Numbered from the stretch's first letter, positions 34,151 to 43,194 are shown. The stretch: DNA of 64,000 nucleotides from Thalassospira sp. HF15 (GCF_011806525.1 NZ_JAAVKI010000006.1:186001-250000); one strand, 5' to 3'. Numbers and translations: made by a program. The notes: generated by a model not told the origin, from the sequence alone.

Positions 34151-36091
34151 ATGGCCCGCCGCGTTCTGGAGAAAAACACATTTTCGACCGGTGAACTGGC
34201 CCCGGAATTGTGGGGCCGATCAGATCTGAGCGCCTATGCCAATGGCGCGGCACGGCTGCGCAATGTGTTTATCGAGCCATCGGGCGGTGTGCGCCGCCGT
34301 CCCGGCATTCGATTGATTGACGAATTGCCGGGGCCAACGCGTTTGATCCAGTTCGAGTTTAATACCGAGCAGACCTATTTGCTGGCCTTTGGCGACAAAC
34401 GTGCGCTGGTGTTTGAAGACGGGGTGGCAACGATCCGGTTTGAAAACACCTTTGGTACGGAGCATCATGATCTTCTGAACTGGACGCAAAGTGCCGATAC
34501 GCTTTTGGTGGTTCATCCCGATGCCGCGCCGGTGCGGATCACGCGCACTGCCGATGGCAGCTGGCAAACCAGCCTGTGGGCCTGGCGCGAAACCAATTTC
34601 AAAACCAGCCAGCCCTATTACAAGTTCGTTCAACCCGCCGCCACCCTGACCCCGTCGGGCACCAGCGGGACGGTCCAGCTCATCGCCAATGTGGATTTGT
34701 TTGTGCCGGAGCATGTCGGCACCCTGTGGCGGATTCAGGGGATTGAGGGTGAAATCACCAGTGTGGGTGATGCCCGCACCGCCGAGATCGCGCTGAAACA
34801 GGCCCTGCCCAATGCCAATGCCACTGTCGATTTTGTCGAGCAGGCCTTTTCCGATGTGCGCGGCTGGCCACGCAGCGTGACCTTTCATCAGGACCGCCTG
34901 ATCATTGGCGGATCGCGCGACCTGCCCAACCGGCTCTGGATGTCCAAGTCCGGCGATCTGTTTAATTTTGAGCTGGGCGAGGGACTGGATGACGAGGCGA
35001 TTGAATTTGCCCTTCTTGCCGATCAGGTCAATGCCATCACCGGGATTTTCGCCGGACGCCATTTGCAGGTCTTTACCAGCGGGTCGGAATGGATGGTCAC
35101 AGGCGATCCCCTGACACCGGCCAATGTCCAGGTCACCCGCCAGACGCGCATTGGCAGCCAGAGCGATCGTACCGTGCCGTTGGTCAATGTTGATGGCGCA
35201 ACGCTTTTTGCCGGGCGTAGCGGGCGTGAAATCCGTGAGTTCCTGTTTACCGATGTTGAGCAGGCCTATGGATCGGCCGATCTGGCGTTGCTGTCGCGTC
35301 ATCTGATTGATCATCCCATCGATCAGGCCTTTGATCCGGATCGACGGCTTTTGCATGTGGTGATGAGGGACGGATCGCTTGCGACCCTGACACTGTACCG
35401 CAGTGAGGCGATTACCGCCTGGTCCTCGCAGTCGGTTGCGGGATGTCATTTTACCTCTGTCTCCGTCTCGGGCGGGGATGTTTATGTCGTGTTGGAGCGG
35501 GGCGGGCGTTATTTCCTGGGCGTGTTTGACCCGGCATGCGGCTTTGATCTTTATCGTCGCCAAACGGTTGCAGAGGGAGAACCGCCCCGCCAACATTGGG
35601 GCAATCTTGATCTGCTGGAGGGGCTTGATGTTTCCGTTTGGCAGGACGGGGTTCTGGCCCATGACATTCCGGTTGCCGGGGGCACGATCACGCTGTCTGA
35701 GAGCATCGGTGCGGTATCGGAGATCGCGGTCGGATTGCCGTTTACGCATGAAATTTATGCCCTGCCGCCGGCCGCATCGGATGGCAGCCGCCCGCATGGT
35801 GGGAATGCCGTGCGATTGGTGTCCGTGACCCTGCGTTTGCAGGAAACCGGGCAGCTTCGGGTTGATACCGGACGGGGATTGCGCGATGTCGCGCTGCCGG
35901 TGTCACCCGATGATGAACGATCGCCCGATGATAAAGATGCGCTTTATAGCGGGGATATTACGCTGCGCGCACTTGGCTGGCGGCGGGGCAGCGGGGGAAA
36001 GGTCAAAAGTGGATTATGGCGCATCGCCGGGGCATTGCCCCGGCCTTTTTTGTTGCTCGGTGCGGCCAGTGAAATGGGGGTGAATGACTGA
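34151..36091 (+). CDS. Tail nozzle / tail tubular protein B-like
   Basis: A 646-residue protein. Its N-terminus FSTGELAPELWGRSDLSAY, NGAARLRNVFIEPSGGVRRR is a highly conserved block of podoviral nozzle proteins, followed by a beta-propeller-like body (WPRSVTFHQDRLIIGGSRD, NRLWMSKSGDLFNF, VFTSGSEWMVTGDPLTP) and a variable C-terminus. T7 gp12 is longer (about 790), so this is a shorter version. Its stop overlaps the next start (TGATGG). A long antisense frame across this gene (34220-35797) is a shadow. Confidence 0.85.
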   Translation: MARRVLEKNTFSTGELAPELWGRSDLSAYANGAARLRNVFIEPSGGVRRRPGIRLIDELPGPTRLIQFEFNTEQTYLLAFGDKRALVFEDGVATIRFENTFGTEHHDLLNWTQSADTLLVVHPDAAPVRITRTADGSWQTSLWAWRETNFKTSQPYYKFVQPAATLTPSGTSGTVQLIANVDLFVPEHVGTLWRIQGIEGEITSVGDARTAEIALKQALPNANATVDFVEQAFSDVRGWPRSVTFHQDRLIIGGSRDLPNRLWMSKSGDLFNFELGEGLDDEAIEFALLADQVNAITGIFAGRHLQVFTSGSEWMVTGDPLTPANVQVTRQTRIGSQSDRTVPLVNVDGATLFAGRSGREIREFLFTDVEQAYGSADLALLSRHLIDHPIDQAFDPDRRLLHVVMRDGSLATLTLYRSEAITAWSSQSVAGCHFTSVSVSGGDVYVVLERGGRYFLGVFDPACGFDLYRRQTVAEGEPPRQHWGNLDLLEGLDVSVWQDGVLAHDIPVAGGTITLSESIGAVSEIAVGLPFTHEIYALPPAASDGSRPHGGNAVRLVSVTLRLQETGQLRVDTGRGLRDVALPVSPDDERSPDDKDALYSGDITLRALGWRRGSGGKVKSGLWRIAGALPRPFLLLGAASEMGVND

Positions 36092-36537
36092 TGGGTGGAT
36101 TTACATCAATCGTGCCGATGGCGGCATCGGTGCTGCAAACCGGTCAGCGTGTGGCGGCCGATCAGGCCAATACCCAAAGCCGGATCAATCAAGGCGAGGC
36201 CGCCCGCCAGGCCGATCTGGCCGAGATCGAAGCGCGTGAGCGCGAAGATGCCGCCAAACGCGAAGAAGACCTACGTCGGCGTCAGGCCACCATCCGCGCC
36301 CGGCAAGGGGCATCTGGCCTGATGGCGGGTGGATCGGGATCGGCCAGTGCGGTTCTGGCGGGCTATGAAAAAGCCGCCCGGCAGGATGCGGACCTTAGCG
36401 CCAATGCAACGGCGCGCAAGCGTACGCGCATCAATCAACAGGCCGCCTGGCGCGAAAAGTCGCTTTTGCGATCCACAGAGGATGACACGGTTGCGCGCCT
36501 CAATGCTTGGTTTTCCAAGCGTGACGGCTGGGGCTGA
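36091..36537 (+). CDS. Putative internal virion protein (coiled coil)
   Basis: A 148-residue, strongly helical protein: hydrophobic start (FTSIVPMAASVLQTGQRVAA), then a long charged coiled coil (QADLAEIEAREREDAAKREE, then RRRQATIRARQGASGLMAGG). Position directly after the nozzle gene and coiled-coil content resemble the small internal core protein (gp14) of T7-like phages. The large internal proteins that accompany it in T7 (gp15 and gp16) are absent. Confidence 0.65.
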   Translation: MGGFTSIVPMAASVLQTGQRVAADQANTQSRINQGEAARQADLAEIEAREREDAAKREEDLRRRQATIRARQGASGLMAGGSGSASAVLAGYEKAARQDADLSANATARKRTRINQQAAWREKSLLRSTEDDTVARLNAWFSKRDGWG

Positions 36538-36575
36538 ATTTCTGGGGCTGATCTTTTATAGGGGGGGAGTAAGCG

Positions 36576-37979
36576 ATGGGTGCCGTTTTTGCCAATCAGG
36601 TCCGTGCCAGCATTGCCTTTGTCGGCGATGGCGCACGCGACACATTTCCATTTGATTTTGATGTGTTTGATGCAGGCGACGTGCGGGTTGCCATCAATGG
36701 CACGGAAACCGATACCGGGTTTCACATTGCGTTAACGCCGACTGATCAGGGCGGGGGTGGTGTGGTGCGGTTTGAAACCCCACCGGCGAACGCCACCACC
36801 ATCACCATTGCCCGGCAATTGCATTTGCGCCGCCTGAGCAGCTTTGACGCCATGTCGATCCCGCGTGGTGATGCGCTGGATCGCGATTTTGATTTCATGA
36901 CAGCCGCCCTTGGCGATGTTGATCGCGCGCTTTCGGGCACGTTGCGCTTTGGGTCGGGGCAAAGGGACGGCGCATCGGCAGAGCTGCCGGTTATTGAACC
37001 CGGTCGCGCCCTGATCTGGAACGACGCGGGGGATGGGCTTGCCAATGGCCCAAGCGGGACGGAGATTGCGGTTGCCAGCACCAAGGCAAGCCAGGCGCAG
37101 GACGCCGCCAACCGGGCCGAAGCCGCCGAAAGTCGATCAGAAACAGCACGTGCCTCGTTTGAACGGTCTTCTGCCAGGGCGATGCTTAACCTTGATTTTC
37201 GCAGTGGCGATCTGCTGGCGTGGGAGGATGAGCGCCGCATGCCGGTGATTGATGCGCCCGTCAGCCGCATTATGGATATCCGCGAAACCGGATCCTTGGT
37301 CAGGCTTTCAAGTGGTGCGCAATTGACCCTGCCGGTGGCATCCGTTGCCCGCAATGGCGTGCGCTTTCGGGTGTTTAACGGTGATGGCACCATGGTTGAT
37401 ATTACGACGGCGGCGGGCGATGTGATCCGCCCGATCCATGGCGGTATTGATGCGACCGTTTATCCGTTGCCGACACGCGGCGACATGGTCGATCTGATCT
37501 GTGATGGCACGCGCTGGTTTGCAGCCCCCATTCATGAAAGCGGGCCGGTGATCAAACTGCTTCGAACTGCCAGCCAATCGATCCCGGCAGGTGGGGCGTT
37601 TCTGGTGGAATGGGATCAGGTGATTGAAGACAGTCACGGACATTATGACAGCGGCGTGCATGGTGTGACCGGGCTTTCGCCGGGGTTTTATCATGTTGAT
37701 GTCGGGGTGCGTTTTCCCATTACAGACCAGTCGGTATTTACCACATTGTCGCTGGAACGCTTTGACGGCACGGATTGGTCAAGCCATTTGCAGGCCAATG
37801 ACATCACCGCGATGGGCAGCGGGGCGGCGCACAGTCTGCGGCTGAATGGCATCGCCCGGATTGATGCCACACCCGCAACGGGCTTGCGCCTTCGGGTAAT
37901 GCATAGCGATACCGAGACGCGTGAAATCGGAGACCATGATCTTTTGACCTGGTGTCACATTCATCGCATTGGCGGTTAG
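36576..37979 (+). CDS. Tail fibre with T7-like N-terminal attachment domain
   Basis: A 467-residue fibre. The N-terminus (AFVGDGARDTFPFDFDVFD, AGDVRVAINGTETDTGFHI, then RLSSFDAMSIPRGDALDRDF) is the T7 gp17-type tail-attachment domain. A helical/coiled segment (about 165-205; SQAQDAANRAEAAESRSETA) and a beta-rich C-terminal tip follow, ending SDTETREIGDHDLLTWCHIH. Probably a trimeric fibre that recognises a surface receptor. Confidence 0.85.
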   Translation: MGAVFANQVRASIAFVGDGARDTFPFDFDVFDAGDVRVAINGTETDTGFHIALTPTDQGGGGVVRFETPPANATTITIARQLHLRRLSSFDAMSIPRGDALDRDFDFMTAALGDVDRALSGTLRFGSGQRDGASAELPVIEPGRALIWNDAGDGLANGPSGTEIAVASTKASQAQDAANRAEAAESRSETARASFERSSARAMLNLDFRSGDLLAWEDERRMPVIDAPVSRIMDIRETGSLVRLSSGAQLTLPVASVARNGVRFRVFNGDGTMVDITTAAGDVIRPIHGGIDATVYPLPTRGDMVDLICDGTRWFAAPIHESGPVIKLLRTASQSIPAGGAFLVEWDQVIEDSHGHYDSGVHGVTGLSPGFYHVDVGVRFPITDQSVFTTLSLERFDGTDWSSHLQANDITAMGSGAAHSLRLNGIARIDATPATGLRLRVMHSDTETREIGDHDLLTWCHIHRIGG

Positions 37980-38035
37980 CGCGCCAAAACATCTTCACGC
38001 CATCCAGACAGATTTTGATCAAGGAGATGCATCCC

Positions 38036-39142
38036 ATGGGATTGCGTTATCAACCGCTTGCGGCCTGCATGAATGTCACGCGTGCCAGCACGAAGCTTGT
38101 CCGCGGTCCAAGCGGCCTGCTTGAAACCCGCTCAAACGATGAACCGGCCTATGATCATGATGAACTGGGGCGGCGGTTGGGCCTTCTGGTCGAGGGGGTC
38201 GCGACCAATCTGCTGCGCTATTCCAATGCCTTTGACAATGCGCTTTGGGAAAAGGACAGCGGGGTGACCGTGACCAGCAGCGCGATTGCCGCCCCGGATG
38301 GCAGTCAGAGCGCGATGCAGCTCTACCTTCCCGGTAGTGCTGGGGGTGCGGATGGCCTTTACCAGAATGTTGGTGGGCTGGTTGCAAGCGATACCTATAG
38401 CTTCGCCGTCTGGATGCGGGTGGTGTCGGGCACGGCGGATATTACGCTGGGTGGTGTTGACGGGGCATCCGCGCATGGTTTCGTGTTGGATGAAAACTGG
38501 CAGCGTGTCTGGATTTCCGAACCGGCATCCGGCACCACCCGATACCCGAAAATCAGCACCGCAATCAGCGCGCTTCCGGCCTCCGTCCTGATCTGGAATG
38601 CCCAGCTTGAAGCGGGGGCTGCGCCGACCAGTGATATCATCAGCAACGGCATTCCGGCGGCGCGTGCGGCCGATGATGTGCGCCTTGATCCCGGTGACTG
38701 GTTCGCCCAAGGGCGCGGGACATTTGTTTTTGATATCCATACCGCGCGTGACTGGCAGGGCATCTGGCGGATCGTGCAGATGTATTCCATGAGCCTTAAT
38801 GATGACCATCTTGATCTTGGCTATGACAGTGCGGCTGATCAGTTGCGCATTTCGCTGCGCAAGGGGGGCGTGCCGGTTGTGACCCAGTCGCTGTATGGCA
38901 CGCTTGCGAAGGACAGCCGCCATCGCATCGCACTGGCCTGGGACGATGACGGGGTTTCGGTCGGGCTGGATGGTGTGGTGCTGTCATCGCCCGATGGCTT
39001 TGCCATGCCGCGCAATTTCACCAACATCGTTTTGGCCACCTTTGACGGCGCAGACAAGGCGATGAATGGGTATGTGCGCAATCTCGCCTATTGGCCGGAA
39101 AAGCTTTCCAATGCGCGGCTGTCAGAGCTTTCAACTATCTGA
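38036..39142 (+). CDS. Second tail fibre/spike-like protein with lectin-like domains
   Basis: A 368-residue protein from ATG 38036 (AAGGAG upstream). An N-terminal 'NLLRYSNAFDNALWEK' block opens a carbohydrate-binding-like domain (about 65-215; SDTYSFAVWMRVVSGTADI), followed by a LamG/concanavalin-like C-terminal domain (about 225-368; GTFVFDIHTARDWQG, RHRIALAWDDDGVSVGLDG). This plan is common in phage and prophage receptor-binding proteins. It lies directly after the T7-type fibre and before the terminase genes. Confidence 0.75.
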   Translation: MGLRYQPLAACMNVTRASTKLVRGPSGLLETRSNDEPAYDHDELGRRLGLLVEGVATNLLRYSNAFDNALWEKDSGVTVTSSAIAAPDGSQSAMQLYLPGSAGGADGLYQNVGGLVASDTYSFAVWMRVVSGTADITLGGVDGASAHGFVLDENWQRVWISEPASGTTRYPKISTAISALPASVLIWNAQLEAGAAPTSDIISNGIPAARAADDVRLDPGDWFAQGRGTFVFDIHTARDWQGIWRIVQMYSMSLNDDHLDLGYDSAADQLRISLRKGGVPVVTQSLYGTLAKDSRHRIALAWDDDGVSVGLDGVVLSSPDGFAMPRNFTNIVLATFDGADKAMNGYVRNLAYWPEKLSNARLSELSTI

Positions 39143-39151
39143 GGATGCGCG

Positions 39152-39478
39152 ATGCGTGAGACGGAAAACACCGATCCAATCGCGAGCTTGCGGGCGGAAC
39201 TTCTACGTGATTTGCCCGATGATATCAAACGGGTGCGAAATGCCTATCGCCGGGCGGCACAGCAGGCCGCGCTTCTGCGCGACGCCAAGGATTTCAATGC
39301 CCATCAGGCAGCGTGCAAGACAGCACTCGGGCATCTTGATGGGTTGATCAAGCTGCTGCGCTGGGCGTCTGAGGGGCAGGGTGCCAGCGCAGAGGATGCA
39401 GGTGACGCGCCAGACGCATCGGCAACCGATCTGATCACCACGGCCAGAAAGGCACTGGCCGACATTGACGCGGCATAG
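39152..39478 (+). CDS. Terminase small subunit candidate
   Basis: A 108-residue acidic, helical protein (DPIASLRAELLRDLPDDIK, then RRAAQQAALLRDAKDFNAHQ, and HLDGLIKLLRWASEG). By gene order it occupies the small-terminase slot of T7 (between fibre and TerL) and is separated from TerL by 20 nt. No HTH signature was seen, so the assignment rests mainly on position. Confidence 0.55.
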   Translation: MRETENTDPIASLRAELLRDLPDDIKRVRNAYRRAAQQAALLRDAKDFNAHQAACKTALGHLDGLIKLLRWASEGQGASAEDAGDAPDASATDLITTARKALADIDAA

Positions 39479-39498
39479 CAAAGCGAAGGAGGCGTCTC

Positions 39499-40992
39499 AT
39501 GGCACAGGCCCGCTTCGCCGAATTCGTCTGGATCTGGGATCAGATGTTGGGGCTGGGGATGCCCGCCCATCATCGCAAGATGGCCGATTGGCTTGAAGAC
39601 TGCTGGCAGTCGGGCAAGCGGGAAATGCTTTTGATGGCGTTTCGCAATTCCGGCAAATCCACCCTGGTCGGGTTTTTTTGTGCCTGGCTTTTGTATCGTG
39701 ATCCCGATTTGCGCATTCTCGTACTCGCCGCCGATCTTGATCTGGCGAAAAAGATGGTGCGCAACGTCAAGCGCGTGGTGGAGCGTCATCCGTTGATGGC
39801 GGCCCTTTTGCCCGAAAAGCTGGTGGATTGGGGGAGCGAGCGGTTTACGGTGGCGCGCAGCGGCATCTTCCGTGATCCGTCCATGCAGGCGGTTGGGATT
39901 GGTGGCAATATTACCGGGTCGCGCGCCGATCTGGTGATTTGTGATGATGTCGAGGTGCCCAAAAACAGCGACACCGCCCATAAGCGATCCGAACTGCGCG
40001 AAAAGCTTGGCGAAATTGCCTATGTGTTGGGCCCGACCGGGGCGCAGCTTTATGTTGGCACCCCGCACAGCTATTATTCGATCTATGCCCGTGAAGCCCG
40101 CACCGAAATCGGTGAAGTAGCCCCATTCCTTGCGGGTTTTTCACGTTATGAACTTCCCATCGTCAATAGGGACGGGACATCAAATTGGCCGGAACGCTTT
40201 GATGAGCAGGCGATTGCGGCGATGCAGGCCCGAACACCCGCGCGCAAGTTTCAAAGCCAGATGATGCTTGAAATGGTCGCCCCGGTGGCCGGGATGCTTG
40301 ATCCGGCGAAATTGCGTTTCTATGAGGACGCAGCCGAGATTGATTATGGCAATGGCCGCATGCGCCTTCGGATCACGGATCGCACCATGGTCGCCAGTGC
40401 CTGCCATTTTGATCCGAGTTTCGGCTCAAAGCACGGCGACGGGGCGGTGGTGGCCTGCGTTTACATCTGTGATCAGGGCGAATATTGGCTGCACGATATG
40501 GCGTGGCTGCGGGCCTCAAACCCGGAGACAAACGGCGATAAGCCTTGGCAGGATGAAGCGAGCCAGCTTTGCGCACAGGTCGCCGAATTCATGGCGCGCC
40601 ATCATTTGCCGTCGGTTCGGGTCGAGACCAATGGCATTGGCCGGTTCCTGCCCAATATTCTTCGGCGGGAGCTAAAATCAATCGGATGGGCGGCCAGCGT
40701 CGTAGAGCATTATGAGAGCACCAACAAAGCCACCCGGATCGAGGATGCCTTTGGCGCGGTGATGGGGGCAGGCTTGCTGCATGTCCATCACGCTGTGGGT
40801 CAAACGCCATTTCTGGCGCAGATGCGCGATTGGCATCCCGATGGCAATGGCCCGGATGACGGGCTGGATGCGGTGGCGGGCTGTATTTTGAATGATCCGG
40901 TGCGGCTGCCGCGGGTTGATATGCCGATCCGACGGGCCGACTGGCGGGGCCAAAGCGGAATGTTTCGGGCCGAGAGCCATTTCAATCCGTGA
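39499..40992 (+). CDS. Phage terminase large subunit
   Basis: A 497-residue packaging motor. ATPase motifs are clear: Walker A NSGKST (50-55, in MAFRNSGKSTLVGFF) and Walker B LVICDD (145-150, in ADLVICDDVEVP); a C-motif-like GTPHSYYS follows. The C-terminal nuclease part has ACHFDPSFGSKHGDGAVV with candidate metal-binding acids, and DDGLDAVAGCI near the end. AAGGAGG precedes ATG 39499. It is intact, so packaging could be active if procapsids form. Confidence 0.92.
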   Translation: MAQARFAEFVWIWDQMLGLGMPAHHRKMADWLEDCWQSGKREMLLMAFRNSGKSTLVGFFCAWLLYRDPDLRILVLAADLDLAKKMVRNVKRVVERHPLMAALLPEKLVDWGSERFTVARSGIFRDPSMQAVGIGGNITGSRADLVICDDVEVPKNSDTAHKRSELREKLGEIAYVLGPTGAQLYVGTPHSYYSIYAREARTEIGEVAPFLAGFSRYELPIVNRDGTSNWPERFDEQAIAAMQARTPARKFQSQMMLEMVAPVAGMLDPAKLRFYEDAAEIDYGNGRMRLRITDRTMVASACHFDPSFGSKHGDGAVVACVYICDQGEYWLHDMAWLRASNPETNGDKPWQDEASQLCAQVAEFMARHHLPSVRVETNGIGRFLPNILRRELKSIGWAASVVEHYESTNKATRIEDAFGAVMGAGLLHVHHAVGQTPFLAQMRDWHPDGNGPDDGLDAVAGCILNDPVRLPRVDMPIRRADWRGQSGMFRAESHFNP

Positions 40993-41301
40993 GAGTCTGA
41001 ATAGAAACTCTTACGAGTGGGAAAAAACTTTCCCGCAATGCCAAATGGTTAGGGAGCCTGTGTATCACAATTGCGAAATATTCATGGAAAATTCAGCTTT
41101 GGTTCCTACGTTTATTATATGAAAGAATAGTAAGTAATATTTATTCCTATACCAAAGTGCGTAGTTGATTCAGACAAAGGCGGGTGCCGGTTACAAAGCA
41201 GCCGGTCCGGGAAACGGCCAAAGATCATTTTTTGATCCATTTCGCAGTACAGGAAAACAAGACGTCCATGTGGGCGCACCTGACTGTCAGGAGGCCTGAC
41301 C
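40993..41301. other. AT-rich gap between terminase and lysis region
   Basis: A 309-nt stretch with no supported gene. The part 41000-41170 is clearly more AT-rich than its surroundings and may hold a promoter for the following exported-protein and lysis genes. No strong hairpin was seen. Confidence 0.5.
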
Positions 41302-41607
41302 ATGTTGAAAACACTGAGCTTGATCGCTGTGGTGGCAGGTGCCGTTGCAGTAACAATTCCCGAAGCCTCGGCATCCCCGGTCTGTGGGGATCGATCCAAG
41401 GTGATCGACAGCCTGAGTGCCAAATATTCCGAACAGCCGGTCGCGGTTGGCGTGACGTCCAATGGGGGCGTGATCGAGGTGCTTAAAGCGCCCGACGGCC
41501 AGACCTGGACGATCCTGTTTACCTATCCGTCCGGTCCAAGCTGCCTTGTTGCCTCTGGCGAGGCCTGGCAGGACCTGGAAGAAAAGCTGAAAGGCCCGGC
41601 AGCCTAG
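41302..41607 (+). CDS. Exported protein of unknown function
   Basis: A 101-residue protein with a Sec signal peptide (MLKTLSLIAVVAGAVAVTI then ASASP|V, cleavage near 25) and a small mature domain with two cysteines (PVCGD and PSCLV), probably disulfide-linked. AGGAGG precedes the ATG. Similar small exported proteins are common in alphaproteobacteria; I do not know a function. Its place between packaging and lysis genes could indicate a host-surface or lysis accessory role. Confidence 0.7.
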   Translation: MLKTLSLIAVVAGAVAVTIPEASASPVCGDRSKVIDSLSAKYSEQPVAVGVTSNGGVIEVLKAPDGQTWTILFTYPSGPSCLVASGEAWQDLEEKLKGPAA

Positions 41608-41694
41608 GGTCAAACCTGTTGCCTGCCTCCTGAATGCTCTGACCGTTCATCCAACCCGCGGGGTGTGGCCCCGGGTGGAGAAAACGGTGAACTG

Positions 41695-41724
41695 ACCCGC
41701 AAGCCAAGGCTTGCGGGTTTTTCT
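41695..41724 (+). terminator. Terminator-like hairpin before the lysis genes
   Basis: ACCCGCAAGC (41695-41704) pairs with GCTTGCGGGT (41709-41718) around CAAG, then TTTTCTTT; same design as the hairpins around 31-33.5 kb. Confidence 0.8.
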
Positions 41725-41746
41725 TTGTCCGAAAATCGAGGCCCCC

Positions 41747-42073
41747 ATGACCCTGCCTGTGACCCAGTCAATTGATGTGATCTGGTGGATCACGGCTGTT
41801 GAAATTCCTGCTGTCGCCAGCCTGTTCTGGCTGCAATGGCGGATGCGATCCGAACTGCTTGGCCGTATGGAGCAACTCCGTGCCCGCGAGGAGTCAGACA
41901 CGTCTGATCTGCGCGATGCGTTGGCGGCGTTCAAGCTCGATGTCGCACGCAACTATGTTTCCATCCCCTATCTCAAGGATGTCGAAAAACGCCTGACCGG
42001 CCATTTGCTCCGGATCGAGGCCAAGCTCGACATGCCAGCACCCCCGAGCAAAAAGGACCTTGCCCATGACTGA
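41747..42073 (+). CDS. Membrane protein with coiled coil, lysis-region accessory
   Basis: A 108-residue protein from ATG 41747. One TM helix (about 10-32; VIWWITAVEIPAVASLFWLQW) is followed by a charged coiled coil (RSELLGRMEQLRAREESDTS) and RNYVSIPYLKDVEKRLTGHL, then RIEAKLD. This pattern recurs upstream of cell-wall hydrolases in alphaproteobacterial prophages; it may be a holin, antiholin or spanin-like part. It overlaps the hydrolase gene by 8 nt. Confidence 0.68.
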   Translation: MTLPVTQSIDVIWWITAVEIPAVASLFWLQWRMRSELLGRMEQLRAREESDTSDLRDALAAFKLDVARNYVSIPYLKDVEKRLTGHLLRIEAKLDMPAPPSKKDLAHD

Positions 42074-42530
42074 TACATTGATCCGACCCGATACATCGCC
42101 AATCACCGATCCCGCGACGCTTTCCGAGGTCGAAGTTCTTGCCCGAACCCTTTATGGCGAGGCACGCGGCGAAGAGCTTGCCGGGATCGAGGCAGTGGCA
42201 TCCGTCATCCTCAATCGCGTGGCGTTCGCGCAATCTCGCGGGCACTATTGGTGGGGCAATGACATCAAATCGGTGTGTCTCAAACCCTCGCAGTTTTCCT
42301 GCTGGAACAAGGCGGACCCCAACCGCAAGAAGCTGCTGGCACTTAGCCCGCGCGACCCGGCATACCGTCTGTGCAAACGCATCGCCAAACGCGCGGTGGC
42401 GGGCGACCTTCCCGATCAGACCGAGGGTGCCACCCACTATCACACCCATGCGGTGGATCCGTTCTGGGCACGCGGCCATGTGCCGGTCGCCGAGATCGGG
42501 AACCACCTGTTCTACAAGAACATCGGCTAA
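42066..42530 (+). CDS. SleB-family cell-wall hydrolase (endolysin)
   Basis: A 154-residue lytic enzyme of the Hydrolase_2/SleB family: LARTLYGEARGEELAGIEAV (catalytic Glu in GEARGE), ASVILNRV, PSQFSCWN, and GATHYHTHAVDPFWARGH. These enzymes cleave peptidoglycan glycan strands. No signal peptide, so release needs a holin, which lies downstream. ATG 42066 has AAAAAGGA upstream. Confidence 0.9.
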   Translation: MTDTLIRPDTSPITDPATLSEVEVLARTLYGEARGEELAGIEAVASVILNRVAFAQSRGHYWWGNDIKSVCLKPSQFSCWNKADPNRKKLLALSPRDPAYRLCKRIAKRAVAGDLPDQTEGATHYHTHAVDPFWARGHVPVAEIGNHLFYKNIG

Positions 42531-42564
42531 TCCGATGGCCGCTATTGCCGCCAAGACGGACTGC

Positions 42565-42642
42565 AAAGAACCATTGGCTGCGCTTCCGGTGCTCACGTAC
42601 TCAAACGTACGCTGTGCGCCGGTTCTCGCCAATGCTCCTTTT
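42565..42642. repeat. Long imperfect palindrome between hydrolase and holin genes
   Basis: An about 78-nt imperfect palindrome. The inner arms are CCGGTGCTCACGTAC and GTACGCTGTGCGCCGG around TCAAAC; the outer arms extend from AAAGAACCATTGGC to GCCAATGCTCCTTT. It would form a long stem in RNA or a cruciform in DNA. It has no T-run. It fills most of the 175-nt gap in the lysis module. Confidence 0.6.
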
Positions 42643-42705
42643 CGTCACGCCTTAACGCCAATCCCGACCATCGGCGGGGTGCCCCGAATTTGAGGGAGAA
42701 CTTAG

Positions 42706-43194
42706 ATGATACCAGCATTGCTTGCCCAGATCGGCCTGCCGCTTTTGATGAAGGCGGTGGGGGCGGGGCTTGATCATATCGACAATCCGATCGCCAAAAC
42801 GGCCGCCGAAGGCCTTAAACAGGTGGAGGCTGCCGTTACCAAAGGCGATGTTACCCCGGAACAAATTTCGGCCGCCAATCGCCACACCGAACGCATGGCC
42901 GAAATCGAACTCACGCGCGATACCGAGACGCTTAAATCCGTCAACCGCACCATCCGGGCCGAAGTCGCCAGCGAAGATGCCTTTGTCCGCCGCTGGCGCC
43001 CCAGCTTCGGCTACGCCGTCGCACTCACCTGGATCATGACCATGGGCGCAATCGCCTATGCCATCATCCTGACCCCACTTCAGGCCCCGGCGATCATCGC
43101 CGCGCTGGTCAATACCAGCCCGATCTGGGGTATTGCGCTGGGGGTTTTGGGCGTGAGTGTGGTTAAGCGGAGTGCGGATAAGAAGAACTTGTAA
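42706..43194 (+). CDS. GTA-type 3-TM holin
   Basis: A 162-residue protein of the 'holin of 3TMs, for gene-transfer release' family. It has a helical N-terminus, the diagnostic TIRAEVASEDAFVRRWRPSF, and two strong C-terminal hydrophobic segments (VALTWIMTMGAIAYAIIL and PIWGIALGVLGVSVV) in addition to the N-terminal one. The family is named from the Rhodobacter gene transfer agent but is also present in prophages. GGGAGAA precedes the ATG. It probably completes the lysis pair with the SleB-type hydrolase. Confidence 0.85.
   Translation: MIPALLAQIGLPLLMKAVGAGLDHIDNPIAKTAAEGLKQVEAAVTKGDVTPEQISAANRHTERMAEIELTRDTETLKSVNRTIRAEVASEDAFVRRWRPSFGYAVALTWIMTMGAIAYAIILTPLQAPAIIAALVNTSPIWGIALGVLGVSVVKRSADKKNL

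Noticed and set aside
34220..35797. A 525-codon minus-strand reading frame opposite the tail nozzle gene
   Set aside because: It lies antisense to a clearly conserved phage protein, has a composition typical of shadow frames (rich in Arg, His, Gln) and has no recognisable motif.
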